Below, piece by piece: positions 23,285 to 28,888 of a stretch of 30,615 nucleotides of DNA (position 1 is the first letter of the stretch; each line of letters opens with the position of its first letter). The notes below the pieces were generated by a model. It searched no databases, was not told where the DNA came from, and saw nothing but the letters and a program-made list of their open reading frames with translations. Origin of the DNA: a virus. The translations under genes were made by a program, and so were the position numbers. The stretch is taken from positions 1-30,615 of the IMG/VR virus record IMGVR_UViG_3300042987_000147; one strand, 5' to 3'.

Positions 23285-24865
23285 ATGGCGGTTGATTACG
23301 AAGCGTTAGCAAAAAAGCATGGCGGTCAAGGCGTTGCTGCGCCAGAGAAGGTTGACTATTCAACGCTAGCGCAACAGGCTGGAGGAACGCTTGTCAGCGA
23401 AATCCCGCAACGCACCGGACTTGATTTAGCTGCGCAATACGGGGGCGTTATAAACAGGGCAGTAGCGCCGTACCTTATTGCATCACGCGTTCCTTACGGC
23501 GCGCCAGCGCTTGCGGCAACCGATTTAATTACAAGTCTTGTTAATGTTGGCGCTCAAGCAATGGGCAAAGAGCCGCCGTTGATGACTGGATCGCAAGCGA
23601 TTCAGTCGATGTTGCCAGAAATAGCTTTTCGAGAGCCAGAAACCAAGCCCCAGCGAATTATAAGTGCGGGCGCGGAAGCGGCAACTGGCGGAAAAGTAAT
23701 AGCGAACAAATTATCTGAATTGACAAGCATATTAGGTCCAAGCCGGACAAAAAATGTCCTCACAGAACTTGGCCGAAAAGAAGACGTACAGGCTGCTGTT
23801 GCTGCGGGAAGCGCAATAACGCCTCAAACTGCGTTTGAGTATTTCGGCGTTACCGATCCCACGCAGTTAGCATTGCTTGGCGTTGCGGGTGGCGTTACGA
23901 CTGCTGGAGGTGCCGCTGCCATTCGCGGCAAGCCGCTCACTTCTACGCAATTACGAGAAACTTCAACTAAACGGTATGGAGAGGCGGAAGCAAGTGGCGT
24001 TATATTTGCTCCTCAATCTTACGACAATGTGGTGGCGACGATTAGACAGAGATTGGCAGATTCGGCATACAACCCTCGATCTGAGTCGCCAATCAAGAAT
24101 GTATTAGCGGCTTTAGATGAGAAAAAAGGAATGCCGCTCGACGCAAAAGAGTTTGATAAGTTGCGTCAAATTTCAAACGATGCTGCCGCAAGCAATGATC
24201 GGGCAACTAAGCGGCTTGCTAAAATAGTTATTAAAGAACTTGATAATTTTGTTGATAACGCAAAACCAAATGACATTGTGTCTGGAAACCTCGCGCAATA
24301 TCAAGGAGCAATTAAATCTGCTCGGGATGCTTATGCGCGTGCGATGCGTGGAGAAGAGGTAGAAGAACTTATACGCCGAGCACAACTTGCCGGAGGTTCA
24401 ACGGCAGATTACCGTCGTGAATTTCGTAATTTCCGCAATAGCCGCGATTTTAGAAAACGGATTAAATCGTTTACGCCAGAACAAATTGCCGCAATCGAAA
24501 AAACAGCAGAAACGGGCGGATACATTGATATTTTAGATAGGATTGGTGAGTTGTCGCCGATAGCGCGACATGGGTATGGTTTGCCTGCAAATGTAATCGC
24601 TGCGCTTGGCACTTCAGTAGCGGCGGACATAACGCCGCAGTCATACCTTAACCCCGAAAACTTTTTGTACTTAACGGGAGCAAGCACTGCGTCAAGACTT
24701 GCGGCAAATCAATTAGCGGCTCGTCGCGCTCGCATCGCGGGTGAATTGATGCGCGATCCGCTAGGCACGCGTCAAAACGTACTTAGCGGGCCGCAAATTG
24801 CGTTTCCAACTGGCGTTAACGTAATTGAGCAATCGCCAGTTCTTAACTATCTGGCAGGGCAATAA
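23285..24865 (+). CDS. Probable internal virion / DNA-ejection protein (526 aa)
   Basis: The N-terminus has two copies of VDY(E/S)(A/T)LA(K/Q)(K/Q).GG (residues ~3-15 and ~23-36), a short repeat known from ejection-type proteins. Hydrophobic stretches at ~62-92 (APYLIASRVPYGAPALAATD) and ~196-216 (LALLGVAGGVTTAGGAAAI) could cross a membrane. Long charged helices follow (AKEFDKLRQISNDAAASND; RREFRNFRNSRDFRKRIKSF). No lysozyme motif is visible. It begins two bases after the 432-aa gene and is clearly more A/T-rich than the flanks. It is likely the largest of the three injected proteins. Confidence 0.58.
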   Translation: MAVDYEALAKKHGGQGVAAPEKVDYSTLAQQAGGTLVSEIPQRTGLDLAAQYGGVINRAVAPYLIASRVPYGAPALAATDLITSLVNVGAQAMGKEPPLMTGSQAIQSMLPEIAFREPETKPQRIISAGAEAATGGKVIANKLSELTSILGPSRTKNVLTELGRKEDVQAAVAAGSAITPQTAFEYFGVTDPTQLALLGVAGGVTTAGGAAAIRGKPLTSTQLRETSTKRYGEAEASGVIFAPQSYDNVVATIRQRLADSAYNPRSESPIKNVLAALDEKKGMPLDAKEFDKLRQISNDAAASNDRATKRLAKIVIKELDNFVDNAKPNDIVSGNLAQYQGAIKSARDAYARAMRGEEVEELIRRAQLAGGSTADYRREFRNFRNSRDFRKRIKSFTPEQIAAIEKTAETGGYIDILDRIGELSPIARHGYGLPANVIAALGTSVAADITPQSYLNPENFLYLTGASTASRLAANQLAARRARIAGELMRDPLGTRQNVLSGPQIAFPTGVNVIEQSPVLNYLAGQ

Positions 24866-24867
24866 CC

Positions 24868-25071
24868 ATGCTCAAAGGCGCACTCAAATCCAAAACCGTA
24901 TGGTTCAACGTGCTGCTGGCGCTGCTCGGCGGCCTCGAACTAATGGGCGCACATCTGACGACGCTGTTCGGCTCGCAAGTTGCTGCCGCCATCATGCTTT
25001 CTGGCGCCGTAGCCAATCTCGCGCTGCGGGCTATTACTACGCAGTCATTGCAGGAGAAGGGCGGTGGATGA
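24868..25071 (+). CDS. Holin-like membrane protein, 67 aa
   Basis: A short basic start (MLKGALKSK) is followed by two hydrophobic segments, about residues 11-27 (VWFNVLLALLGGLELMG) and 38-56 (VAAAIMLSGAVANLALRAI), and a polar tail. Size, two membrane spans and place directly before spanin and endolysin genes fit a class II-type holin. AGGG lies upstream of the ATG. The next gene starts inside its last codons. The holin assignment is inferred from topology and context; the next gene is an alternative candidate. Confidence 0.65.
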   Translation: MLKGALKSKTVWFNVLLALLGGLELMGAHLTTLFGSQVAAAIMLSGAVANLALRAITTQSLQEKGGG

Positions 25072-25288
25072 GGCGCAGGTGTTATTCAACGTCATTGTCG
25101 GCGTGGCCGGAATGTTTGGCGGCTGGATACTGAACAACATTAGCCGCTCGATTGAGCGTCTGGATGCCGACGTTCGTGAGATGCCGCACACCTACGTCTC
25201 CAAGGCTGACTATAAAACCGACATCGCCGACATCAAAGAGATGCTCGGCAAGATATTCGACCGCTTAGAGACTAAGGCCGACAAATGA
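25064..25288 (+). CDS. Single-span membrane protein in lysis cassette, 74 aa
   Basis: The start is a GTG (VDEAQ...) overlapping the holin-like gene by 8 bases, with AGGAGA ~10 nt upstream. Residues ~6-23 (VLFNVIVGVAGMFGGWIL) are one membrane span, and the rest is a charged coiled-coil (ISRSIERLDADVREM, then IADIKEMLGKIFDRLETKAD). This layout, a short N-terminal anchor plus a cytoplasmic or periplasmic coiled-coil, occurs in lysis-cassette proteins of several phages, some called holins or antiholins. The stop overlaps the Rz-like ATG. It might be an antiholin. Confidence 0.58.
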   Translation: MDEAQVLFNVIVGVAGMFGGWILNNISRSIERLDADVREMPHTYVSKADYKTDIADIKEMLGKIFDRLETKADK

Positions 25289-25755
25289 TCAGTGCTATCG
25301 TGTGGCGTGTGGCGCCATACGCACTTGGCCTTATCATCATTGTCGTAGGGGCGATGGGGGCGCTACATAACGCAAAGGAGTCTGGTCGTGCCGAACTCAA
25401 ACCGCAGGTTGAACGACTGGAGGCCACGCTCGCCGCTGAACGCGTTGATCGAGCGCGTGCTGAAAAAGCTGCGGATGCGTACCGATCCGAAATGGATGCT
25501 CTTCGCAGTCGTCCTGTTCCTCGTACTCCTGTCCGGCTGTGCGTCGAAAAGCGCATTGATGTGCCCACCCAGTTCACTCCCGCCGACCGTGCTACTCGAA
25601 CCACCGCCCCCGCCGGGCGCTATGACGAAACGGCTGGATCAAATCTTGAAGCAGGGCCAGACATCAGCGCCGACCTCTACGACCTCGCCGGACGCTGTGA
25701 CGCCGAAATAGCCAAACTCCGCGCTTTGCAGGGATGGGTTAATGACGTTCGATGA
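25285..25755 (+). CDS. Rz-like inner-membrane spanin (i-spanin)
   Basis: This encodes 156 aa. An N-terminal membrane anchor (residues ~10-27, APYALGLIIIVVGAMGAL) is followed by a long periplasmic coiled-coil rich in Glu/Arg/Ala (LEATLAAERVDRARAEKAAD). Rz proteins span the periplasm and, with an outer-membrane Rz1 lipoprotein, fuse the membranes in the last lysis step. An Rz1-like frame is nested inside this gene, which supports the call. The 3' end overlaps the endolysin start by 14 bases. Topology and pairing make the assignment fairly firm though sequence conservation of Rz is low. Confidence 0.75.
   Translation: MISAIVWRVAPYALGLIIIVVGAMGALHNAKESGRAELKPQVERLEATLAAERVDRARAEKAADAYRSEMDALRSRPVPRTPVRLCVEKRIDVPTQFTPADRATRTTAPAGRYDETAGSNLEAGPDISADLYDLAGRCDAEIAKLRALQGWVNDVR
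25475..25711 (+). CDS. Rz1-like outer-membrane lipoprotein spanin, nested in Rz
   Basis: In the +1 frame relative to Rz, an ATG at 25475 opens MRTDPKWMLFAVVLFLVLLSGC: a basic start, a hydrophobic core, and a lipobox LLSGC with the lipidated Cys at residue 22. The mature part is proline-rich (PPSSLPPTV, EPPPPPG), the usual trait of Rz1, and short (78 aa in total). A second start at 25496 is possible. Full nesting inside Rz is one of the known spanin gene arrangements, as in lambda. Upstream ribosome binding is weak, which fits translation coupled to Rz. Confidence 0.78.
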   Translation: MRTDPKWMLFAVVLFLVLLSGCASKSALMCPPSSLPPTVLLEPPPPPGAMTKRLDQILKQGQTSAPTSTTSPDAVTPK

Positions 25756-26218
25756 AGCCTTTACCGCGCTGATGAAGCATGAGGGCGGCTACAGTGACCA
25801 CGCCGCTGACCCTGGCGGCAAGACGCGTTTTGGCGTCACCGAGGCGGTAGCGCGGCAGGAAGGCTACCGCGGTGAGATGCGCGACTATCCCTTCGAGGAG
25901 GCCAAGCGCGTCTACAAGAAACTCTATTGGGACTCCATGCGTCTCAATGACGTTCGCCCTGAATTGCGGTTCGACCTTTTTGACTTTGCGGTGAACTCTG
26001 GCGTCGGTACTGCCGTGCGTCACGCGCAGCGAATCTTGGCAGTCAAAGACGACGGCGTACTCGGCACCGTGACGCTAAACGCGATGGCGACCGCAAACTC
26101 CGCAAGGTTTGCCGCGAAGCTAAATGGTCAGCGCCTGCTTTTGATGACTTCGCTCCCGACCTGGAACGCTTTTGGACGCGGGTGGGCGCGTCGGATCGCC
26201 GAGAATCTAACCCGCTAG
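25742..26218 (+). CDS. Endolysin, GH108 muramidase family
   Basis: This encodes 158 aa. The N-terminus AFTALMKHEGGYSDHAADPGGKT has the family EGGY motif with the catalytic Glu14, followed by RFGVTEAVA. The second part, ~residues 78-158, resembles the peptidoglycan-binding half (DLFDFAVNSGVGTAVRHAQR, DGVLGTVTLNAM), with ARRIAENLTR at the end. It cleaves the glycan chain of murein. No signal peptide is seen, so export needs the holin. The gene overlaps Rz by 14 bases and ends tail-to-tail, overlapping by 12 bases, with the minus-strand nuclease gene. Confidence 0.88.
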   Translation: MTFDEAFTALMKHEGGYSDHAADPGGKTRFGVTEAVARQEGYRGEMRDYPFEEAKRVYKKLYWDSMRLNDVRPELRFDLFDFAVNSGVGTAVRHAQRILAVKDDGVLGTVTLNAMATANSARFAAKLNGQRLLLMTSLPTWNAFGRGWARRIAENLTR

Positions 26219-26521
26219 GGTTGCCGCAAGGTACATCGCCTGTAGCGCTGCGACCGCATCAGCGGCATCTCGCGCCTCGTACCACTCGCCCCGTGGCTGC
26301 ATGATCGCCTGAAACCGCTTCTGGCCCTCTGAGAGCCGCCCGCCCTTAGCCTTGACCTCGACCCAGCAGGCCCACGCTAAACCGTCCCGCATGGGCTTTA
26401 CGGCAAGAAGATCAGGGATGTCGTGGCCCGCCGAAGCAAAGTCGATGACCTCAAACCCTGCCTGACGCAGGGCATGGACTATTTCCGCGTGGTTGGTGTC
26501 TCGACGTTTGGCGTAGCGCAT
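26207..26521 (-). CDS. VRR-NUC-type nuclease / resolvase-like protein
   Basis: The 104-aa protein carries the PD-(D/E)xK layout: GFEVIDFASAGHDIPDLLAV with Asp37, then WVEVKAKGGRLSEGQKRFQAI with Glu55, Lys57 and Gln67. This is the VRR-NUC pattern, found as small stand-alone nucleases in phages and proposed to act on branched DNA such as Holliday junctions. It is the last gene of the minus-strand operon and overlaps the gene before it by 43 bases. Its stop overlaps the endolysin stop region. Confidence 0.8.
   Translation of the reverse strand: MRYAKRRDTNHAEIVHALRQAGFEVIDFASAGHDIPDLLAVKPMRDGLAWACWVEVKAKGGRLSEGQKRFQAIMQPRGEWYEARDAADAVAALQAMYLAATLAG
26209..26222. other. Small inverted repeat across the two convergent stop codons
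   Basis: AACCC (26209-26213), loop GCTA, GGGTT (26218-26222) forms a 5-bp hairpin on either strand. It straddles the endolysin TAG (26216-26218) and partly the nuclease TAG (26207-26209). No T-run is present on either side, so any terminator role would be weak. With no gap between the convergent genes, transcription from both sides must run into the other gene unless something stops it here. Confidence 0.25.
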
Positions 26522-26826
26522 GAGGCTACCTTATCACGCAAGCGTGTCACGCCGCGCTCAGTAAAAAGTTCCCTGACCATCCCGCACAGATTTGGGTCGC
26601 CGAGAACGTCTTTGGGGTCTGCCTCGCGGATCAGCGGGCCGACCTGACCTTTCAGCCAATCTTTGCGTATCTCGCGGTCGCTCCACTCGCCAACCCCGAT
26701 GCGGGCAAGGTAAGCCGCCGCAAGATGCAACTTGCCGAGCGTCGTGCCGATGCGCTCATCCCAATGCCGGATGCAGGACTGCGTGGGATAGGTGATGTCG
26801 CTACTTGTCGTGAGAGGCTGATTCAT
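26479..26826 (-). CDS. Unknown protein in the minus-strand operon, 115 aa
   Basis: This encodes 115 aa and begins with an ATGA overlap with the repressor gene. HWDERIGTTLGKLHLAAAYLARIG is an amphipathic helix, followed by EWSDREIRKDWLKGQVGPLIREA and DLCGM-like and ELFTERGVTRLRD segments. No known family comes to mind; it reads as a small helical protein, perhaps DNA-binding. The last 43 bases overlap the start of the nuclease gene. Position between repressor and nuclease suggests early regulatory or anti-host function, but nothing in the sequence proves that. Confidence 0.5.
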   Translation of the reverse strand: MNQPLTTSSDITYPTQSCIRHWDERIGTTLGKLHLAAAYLARIGVGEWSDREIRKDWLKGQVGPLIREADPKDVLGDPNLCGMVRELFTERGVTRLRDKVASCATPNVETPTTRK

Positions 26827-26984
26827 TTACCGAGTCGCTCCAACATCTCGCGTGCCTGGTACGCACGCAACGGCGGCACCGTGTCCGCCTTGATCCACTT
26901 CGCCACAGCCTGTCTGCTGACGCCAAACCGGCGTGCGATCTCAGAGGCTGACCCAAACGCTTTTAGCAATGTCTTGATGTCCAT
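26823..26984 (-). CDS. Cro-like helix-turn-helix repressor, 53 aa
   Basis: A start at ATG 26984 gives MDIKTLLKAFGSASEIARRF, then GVSRQAVAKWIKADTVPPLRAYQ and a final REMLERLGK. This is the layout of P22 Cro/YdaS-type regulators: a first helix, the turn (ASEIARRFGVSRQAVAKW, ~13-30), then a VPP.RAY. motif. A longer start (TTG at 27020) is unlikely because the promoter -35 lies there. The probable target is the inverted repeat at 27009-27020. It presumably controls both divergent transcripts. It heads the minus operon. Confidence 0.72.
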   Translation of the reverse strand: MDIKTLLKAFGSASEIARRFGVSRQAVAKWIKADTVPPLRAYQAREMLERLGK

Positions 26985-26991
26985 GTAGCGG

Positions 26992-27020
26992 ACGATACGC
27001 AACGTGAGTTGACAAGTCAA
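26992..27020 (-). promoter_or_regulatory. Minus-strand promoter for the repressor operon, nearly leaderless
   Basis: On the minus strand TTGACT (27020-27015) and TATCGT (26997-26992) are 17 bp apart, with 5/6 and 4/6 matches to consensus. The expected start of transcription, ~7 bases after the -10, falls at about 26985, next to the A of the repressor ATG (26984). No room is left for a ribosome-binding site, so the mRNA is probably leaderless. Confidence 0.55.
27009..27020. promoter_or_regulatory. Inverted-repeat operator formed by the two -35 boxes
   Basis: TTGACAAGTCAA is an inverted repeat with TTGAC/GTCAA arms and a 2-bp centre. The two arms are the -35 boxes of the plus and minus promoters, back to back. 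One bound dimer of the Cro-like protein (or another regulator) would cover both. I saw no second clear copy nearby. Confidence 0.5.
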
Positions 27021-27036
27021 ATATCATGCGTATGAT
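27009..27036 (+). promoter_or_regulatory. Strong plus-strand early promoter
   Basis: TTGACA (27009-27014, perfect) and TATGAT (27031-27036, 5/6) are 16 bp apart. The predicted transcript starts near 27043. Its leader begins with a short GGGG/CCCC hairpin (27044-27047/27053-27056), then CACGGAG as ribosome-binding site for the ATG at 27069. It should drive the recombination genes to the right. Confidence 0.65.
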
Positions 27037-27068
27037 TGCTCTCGGGGATTGGCCCCACGGAGATAAAC

Positions 27069-27284
27069 ATGAGTGAACAGCAAGAAGGCCGTGACCTTCA
27101 AGAAATGTCTGAAGCCTATGCCGAAGCGCAAGTCCGCGCTGAGATTGCCGCCTGGCAATGCCTCGTCGGCATCCAAGAGTTAAACCGCATCGAGCAGGAA
27201 ACCGCGACCGCATGGTCGAATGGTCTGCGTGAAATCATTGACGCCATCGACAAGGCGCGAGCCGAACTTGGGAGAACACAATGA
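27069..27284 (+). CDS. Unknown small early protein, 71 aa
   Basis: The start is the ATG at 27069, with CGGAG 7 nt upstream, rather than an earlier in-frame ATG that overlaps the -10 box. The protein is acidic and helical, with QQEGRDLQEMSEAYAEAQV and ELNRIEQETATAWSNGLREI. No family is recognised. It is the first gene under the early promoter, and its stop overlaps the ERF start by four bases. First-gene position and small acidic character would suit a host-takeover protein or a recombination helper, but this is speculation. Confidence 0.55.
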   Translation: MSEQQEGRDLQEMSEAYAEAQVRAEIAAWQCLVGIQELNRIEQETATAWSNGLREIIDAIDKARAELGRTQ

Positions 27285-27826
27285 GTCAGTCAGATTCTAT
27301 TGCTGAACTTGCATACGCGTTAGCCAAAGCGCAGGCCAACATTACAGGTGCGCTCAAAGACAGTAGCAATCCTTTCTTCAAGTCCAAGTACGCTGACCTT
27401 GCAGCGTGCTGGGATGCGTGCCGCAAGCCGCTTACCGACAACGGCCTCGCCGTCATCCAGACCATCGAAATCGGCGAGAGTCACGCAGTGCTGGTGACGA
27501 CGCTCGCTCACTCAAGTGGTGAATGGATTAAGTCGTTCTGCCCGATTCTCACCAAAGACGACAGCCCGCAGGGGCAGGGCAGCGGCATTACCTACGCACG
27601 GCGCTATGCGCTCGCAGCGATGGTTGGCCTCGCGCAGATTGACGATGACGCAGAAGCCGCGCAGGGCCGCAACAAGCCTGCGCCGCAGCAGGATGCGGGA
27701 TTGCTCGCCAAGATCGCTGCGACGACGACGGCAGAGGAACTGAGCAAGCTTTACAACAGCGTTCCGCAGGACGTGCGTGAGGCGCACATCGAGGTCTTCA
27801 AGGCTCGCAAGAAGGCACTTGCATGA
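27281..27826 (+). CDS. erf: ERF-family single-strand annealing recombinase
   Basis: This encodes 181 aa. Hallmarks of the ERF family are clear: NPFFKSKYADLAACWDACRK, LTDNGLAVIQTI near residues 50-62, and the GSGITYARRYALAAMVGLAQ (~100-120) then DDDAEAA. P22 Erf promotes annealing of complementary single strands and circularises the infecting genome. The C-terminal ~55 residues form a small separate helical part. With the YqaJ-type exonuclease and the SSB-like protein downstream, it makes up a phage recombination set. Coupled to neighbours by ATGA overlaps at both ends. Confidence 0.9.
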   Translation: MSQSDSIAELAYALAKAQANITGALKDSSNPFFKSKYADLAACWDACRKPLTDNGLAVIQTIEIGESHAVLVTTLAHSSGEWIKSFCPILTKDDSPQGQGSGITYARRYALAAMVGLAQIDDDAEAAQGRNKPAPQQDAGLLAKIAATTTAEELSKLYNSVPQDVREAHIEVFKARKKALA

Positions 27827-28047
27827 GCATCCACTACTACAGCCAGATGACCGAAGGGGAATTGGTGGGGCACGTCTTGGCACTTGCTGACGATGCCTCC
27901 GAACTCTCGCAAGTGCTGGCGCTGCGGCTACGGTCGCAGACCAAACTGCGTGCCGATGCAGAGATGCGGGCGCAGATTGCACAGGAGCGTATCTATCGCT
28001 TAGAGCGCGAGATACGCGAACTTAAAACTTTGGCAGAAAGAGAATGA
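27823..28047 (+). CDS. Small coiled-coil protein, 74 aa
   Basis: This encodes 74 aa with an ATGA overlap to ERF. The body has MTEGELVGHVLALADDASEL, then a long coiled-coil of Arg, Glu, Ala and Gln (ADAEMRAQIAQERIYRLERE). No motif for an enzyme or DNA-binding fold is visible. It is followed by the first pentamer tract rather than directly by another gene. A partner or regulator of the recombinases is a reasonable guess; I do not recognise a family. Confidence 0.55.
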   Translation: MSIHYYSQMTEGELVGHVLALADDASELSQVLALRLRSQTKLRADAEMRAQIAQERIYRLEREIRELKTLAERE

Positions 28048-28055
28048 TTTTGCAC

Positions 28056-28115
28056 GGCTGGGCTGGGCGCGGCAGGGCGAGGCATGGCGGGGCGTGGCAG
28101 GGCGAAGCAAGGCAT
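28056..28115 (+). repeat. Pentamer tract A: 12 in-register GGCNN units
   Basis: From 28056 every fifth base starts a GGCNN unit (GGCTG, GGCTG, GGCGC, GGCAG and so on), with one AGC variant, up to GGCAT at 28111-28115. No insertion or deletion breaks the phase over 60 bases. It is followed by GG, a run of T's and TAGGAG, the ribosome-binding site of the TTG-start gene at 28142. This 94-bp gap has no other feature. Confidence 0.85.
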
Positions 28116-28141
28116 GGTTTTTTTCATAGGAGTGAACTAAA

Positions 28142-28708
28142 TTGAAAACGATTAACGTAGAAATTCGCGGCAACACGCCGCTGTTGATTCACCGTTTTGC
28201 GGAGCAAGCAGAGCAAGCAAAGGCTACTCGGCGCGTCGTCGTAGACAGTTACGACCCGCGAGCCGAAGCGACAAAAAATGCTTACATTGCAGCAGACGGC
28301 ACGTTTTATTTTTCGGCGTTTGCGATTCCGAACGCGATGGCGTCGGCAGGCAGCAATCACAAGATGCGCGGCTCTCGCAAGACGTTGCGATTCGTGGTGC
28401 CGAGCGCAGTGCGCGTGACGGCAGACACCGTAACAATCTTGAATGGCTCCGGCCCCGCGCAGAACTTTGAGGTAGATGGTCGGCCTGTGACGATCCCGGC
28501 GACCAAGGGGCGCATCATGCGATACCGCCCTCGATTCGATTGTTGGGGTGCAGAATTTTCGTTAGTGGTAAACGACCAGATGTTGTCCCTTGAGGATGCC
28601 CAACGCTTGCTTACTGAGGCAGGTGAGTCTATCGGCATCGGTGATTTTAGACCTGAGAAGCGCGGCCCCTTTGGCACATTTCGGGTGACGAGGTTTGAAG
28701 AGGTTTAA
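28142..28708 (+). CDS. Recombination-module protein with glycine-rich loop, 188 aa
   Basis: The start is a TTG, the first codon in frame, with TAGGAG ~9 nt before it. It opens with a beta strand and loop, INVEIRGNTPLLIHRF, then ARRV-like segments and HKMRGSRKTLRFVVPSAVRV, a VDGRPVTIPATKGRIMRYRP stretch, and IGIGDFRPEKRGPFGTFRV at the end (165-182). I know this pattern from uncharacterised phage proteins beside ERF and exonuclease genes. A strand-start plus Gly-rich end also recalls Cas7/RAMP-like folds, but that is a weak resemblance. Flanked on both sides by pentamer tracts. Confidence 0.6.
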   Translation: MKTINVEIRGNTPLLIHRFAEQAEQAKATRRVVVDSYDPRAEATKNAYIAADGTFYFSAFAIPNAMASAGSNHKMRGSRKTLRFVVPSAVRVTADTVTILNGSGPAQNFEVDGRPVTIPATKGRIMRYRPRFDCWGAEFSLVVNDQMLSLEDAQRLLTEAGESIGIGDFRPEKRGPFGTFRVTRFEEV

Positions 28709-28716
28709 CTAGATAC

Positions 28717-28866
28717 GGCACGGCAAGGCCAGGCTAGGCATGGCAAGGCCAGGCTAGGCATGGCAGGGCGAGGCGAAGCATGGCAAGGCTTGGAGTGGCA
28801 GGGCGAGGCAAGGCTGGGCTACGCGGTGCTTGGTGGGGCATGGTAAGGCTCGGCATGGCATGGCAT
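28717..28866 (+). repeat. Pentamer tract B: 30 in-register GGCNN units
   Basis: The phase is unbroken over 150 bases: GGCAC at 28717, through to GGCAT at 28862-28866. About five units depart from GGC (AGCAT, GGAGT, CGCGG, TGCTT, GGT-types) but keep the 5-base step. A 20-base block, GGCAA GGCCA GGCTA GGCAT, occurs twice in a row (28722-28741 and 28742-28761). The tract ends in GGATTTTTTT, AGGGAG and the exonuclease start. The 180-bp gap holds nothing else that I can see. Confidence 0.88.
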
Positions 28867-28888
28867 GGATTTTTTTAGGGAGACAAAA

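Noticed and set aside
27036-27068. Upstream ATG at 27036 for the first early gene
   Set aside because: It lies at the end of the -10 box, before the predicted transcript start, while ATG 27069 has a proper ribosome-binding site.
28113-28128. Intrinsic terminators at the T-runs after the pentamer tracts
   Set aside because: I found no good stem directly before either T-run, and the genes on both sides appear to be co-transcribed.
28056-28866. CRISPR array
   Set aside because: Units are 5 bases with no spacers and no cas genes; the repeat is degenerate in each unit.
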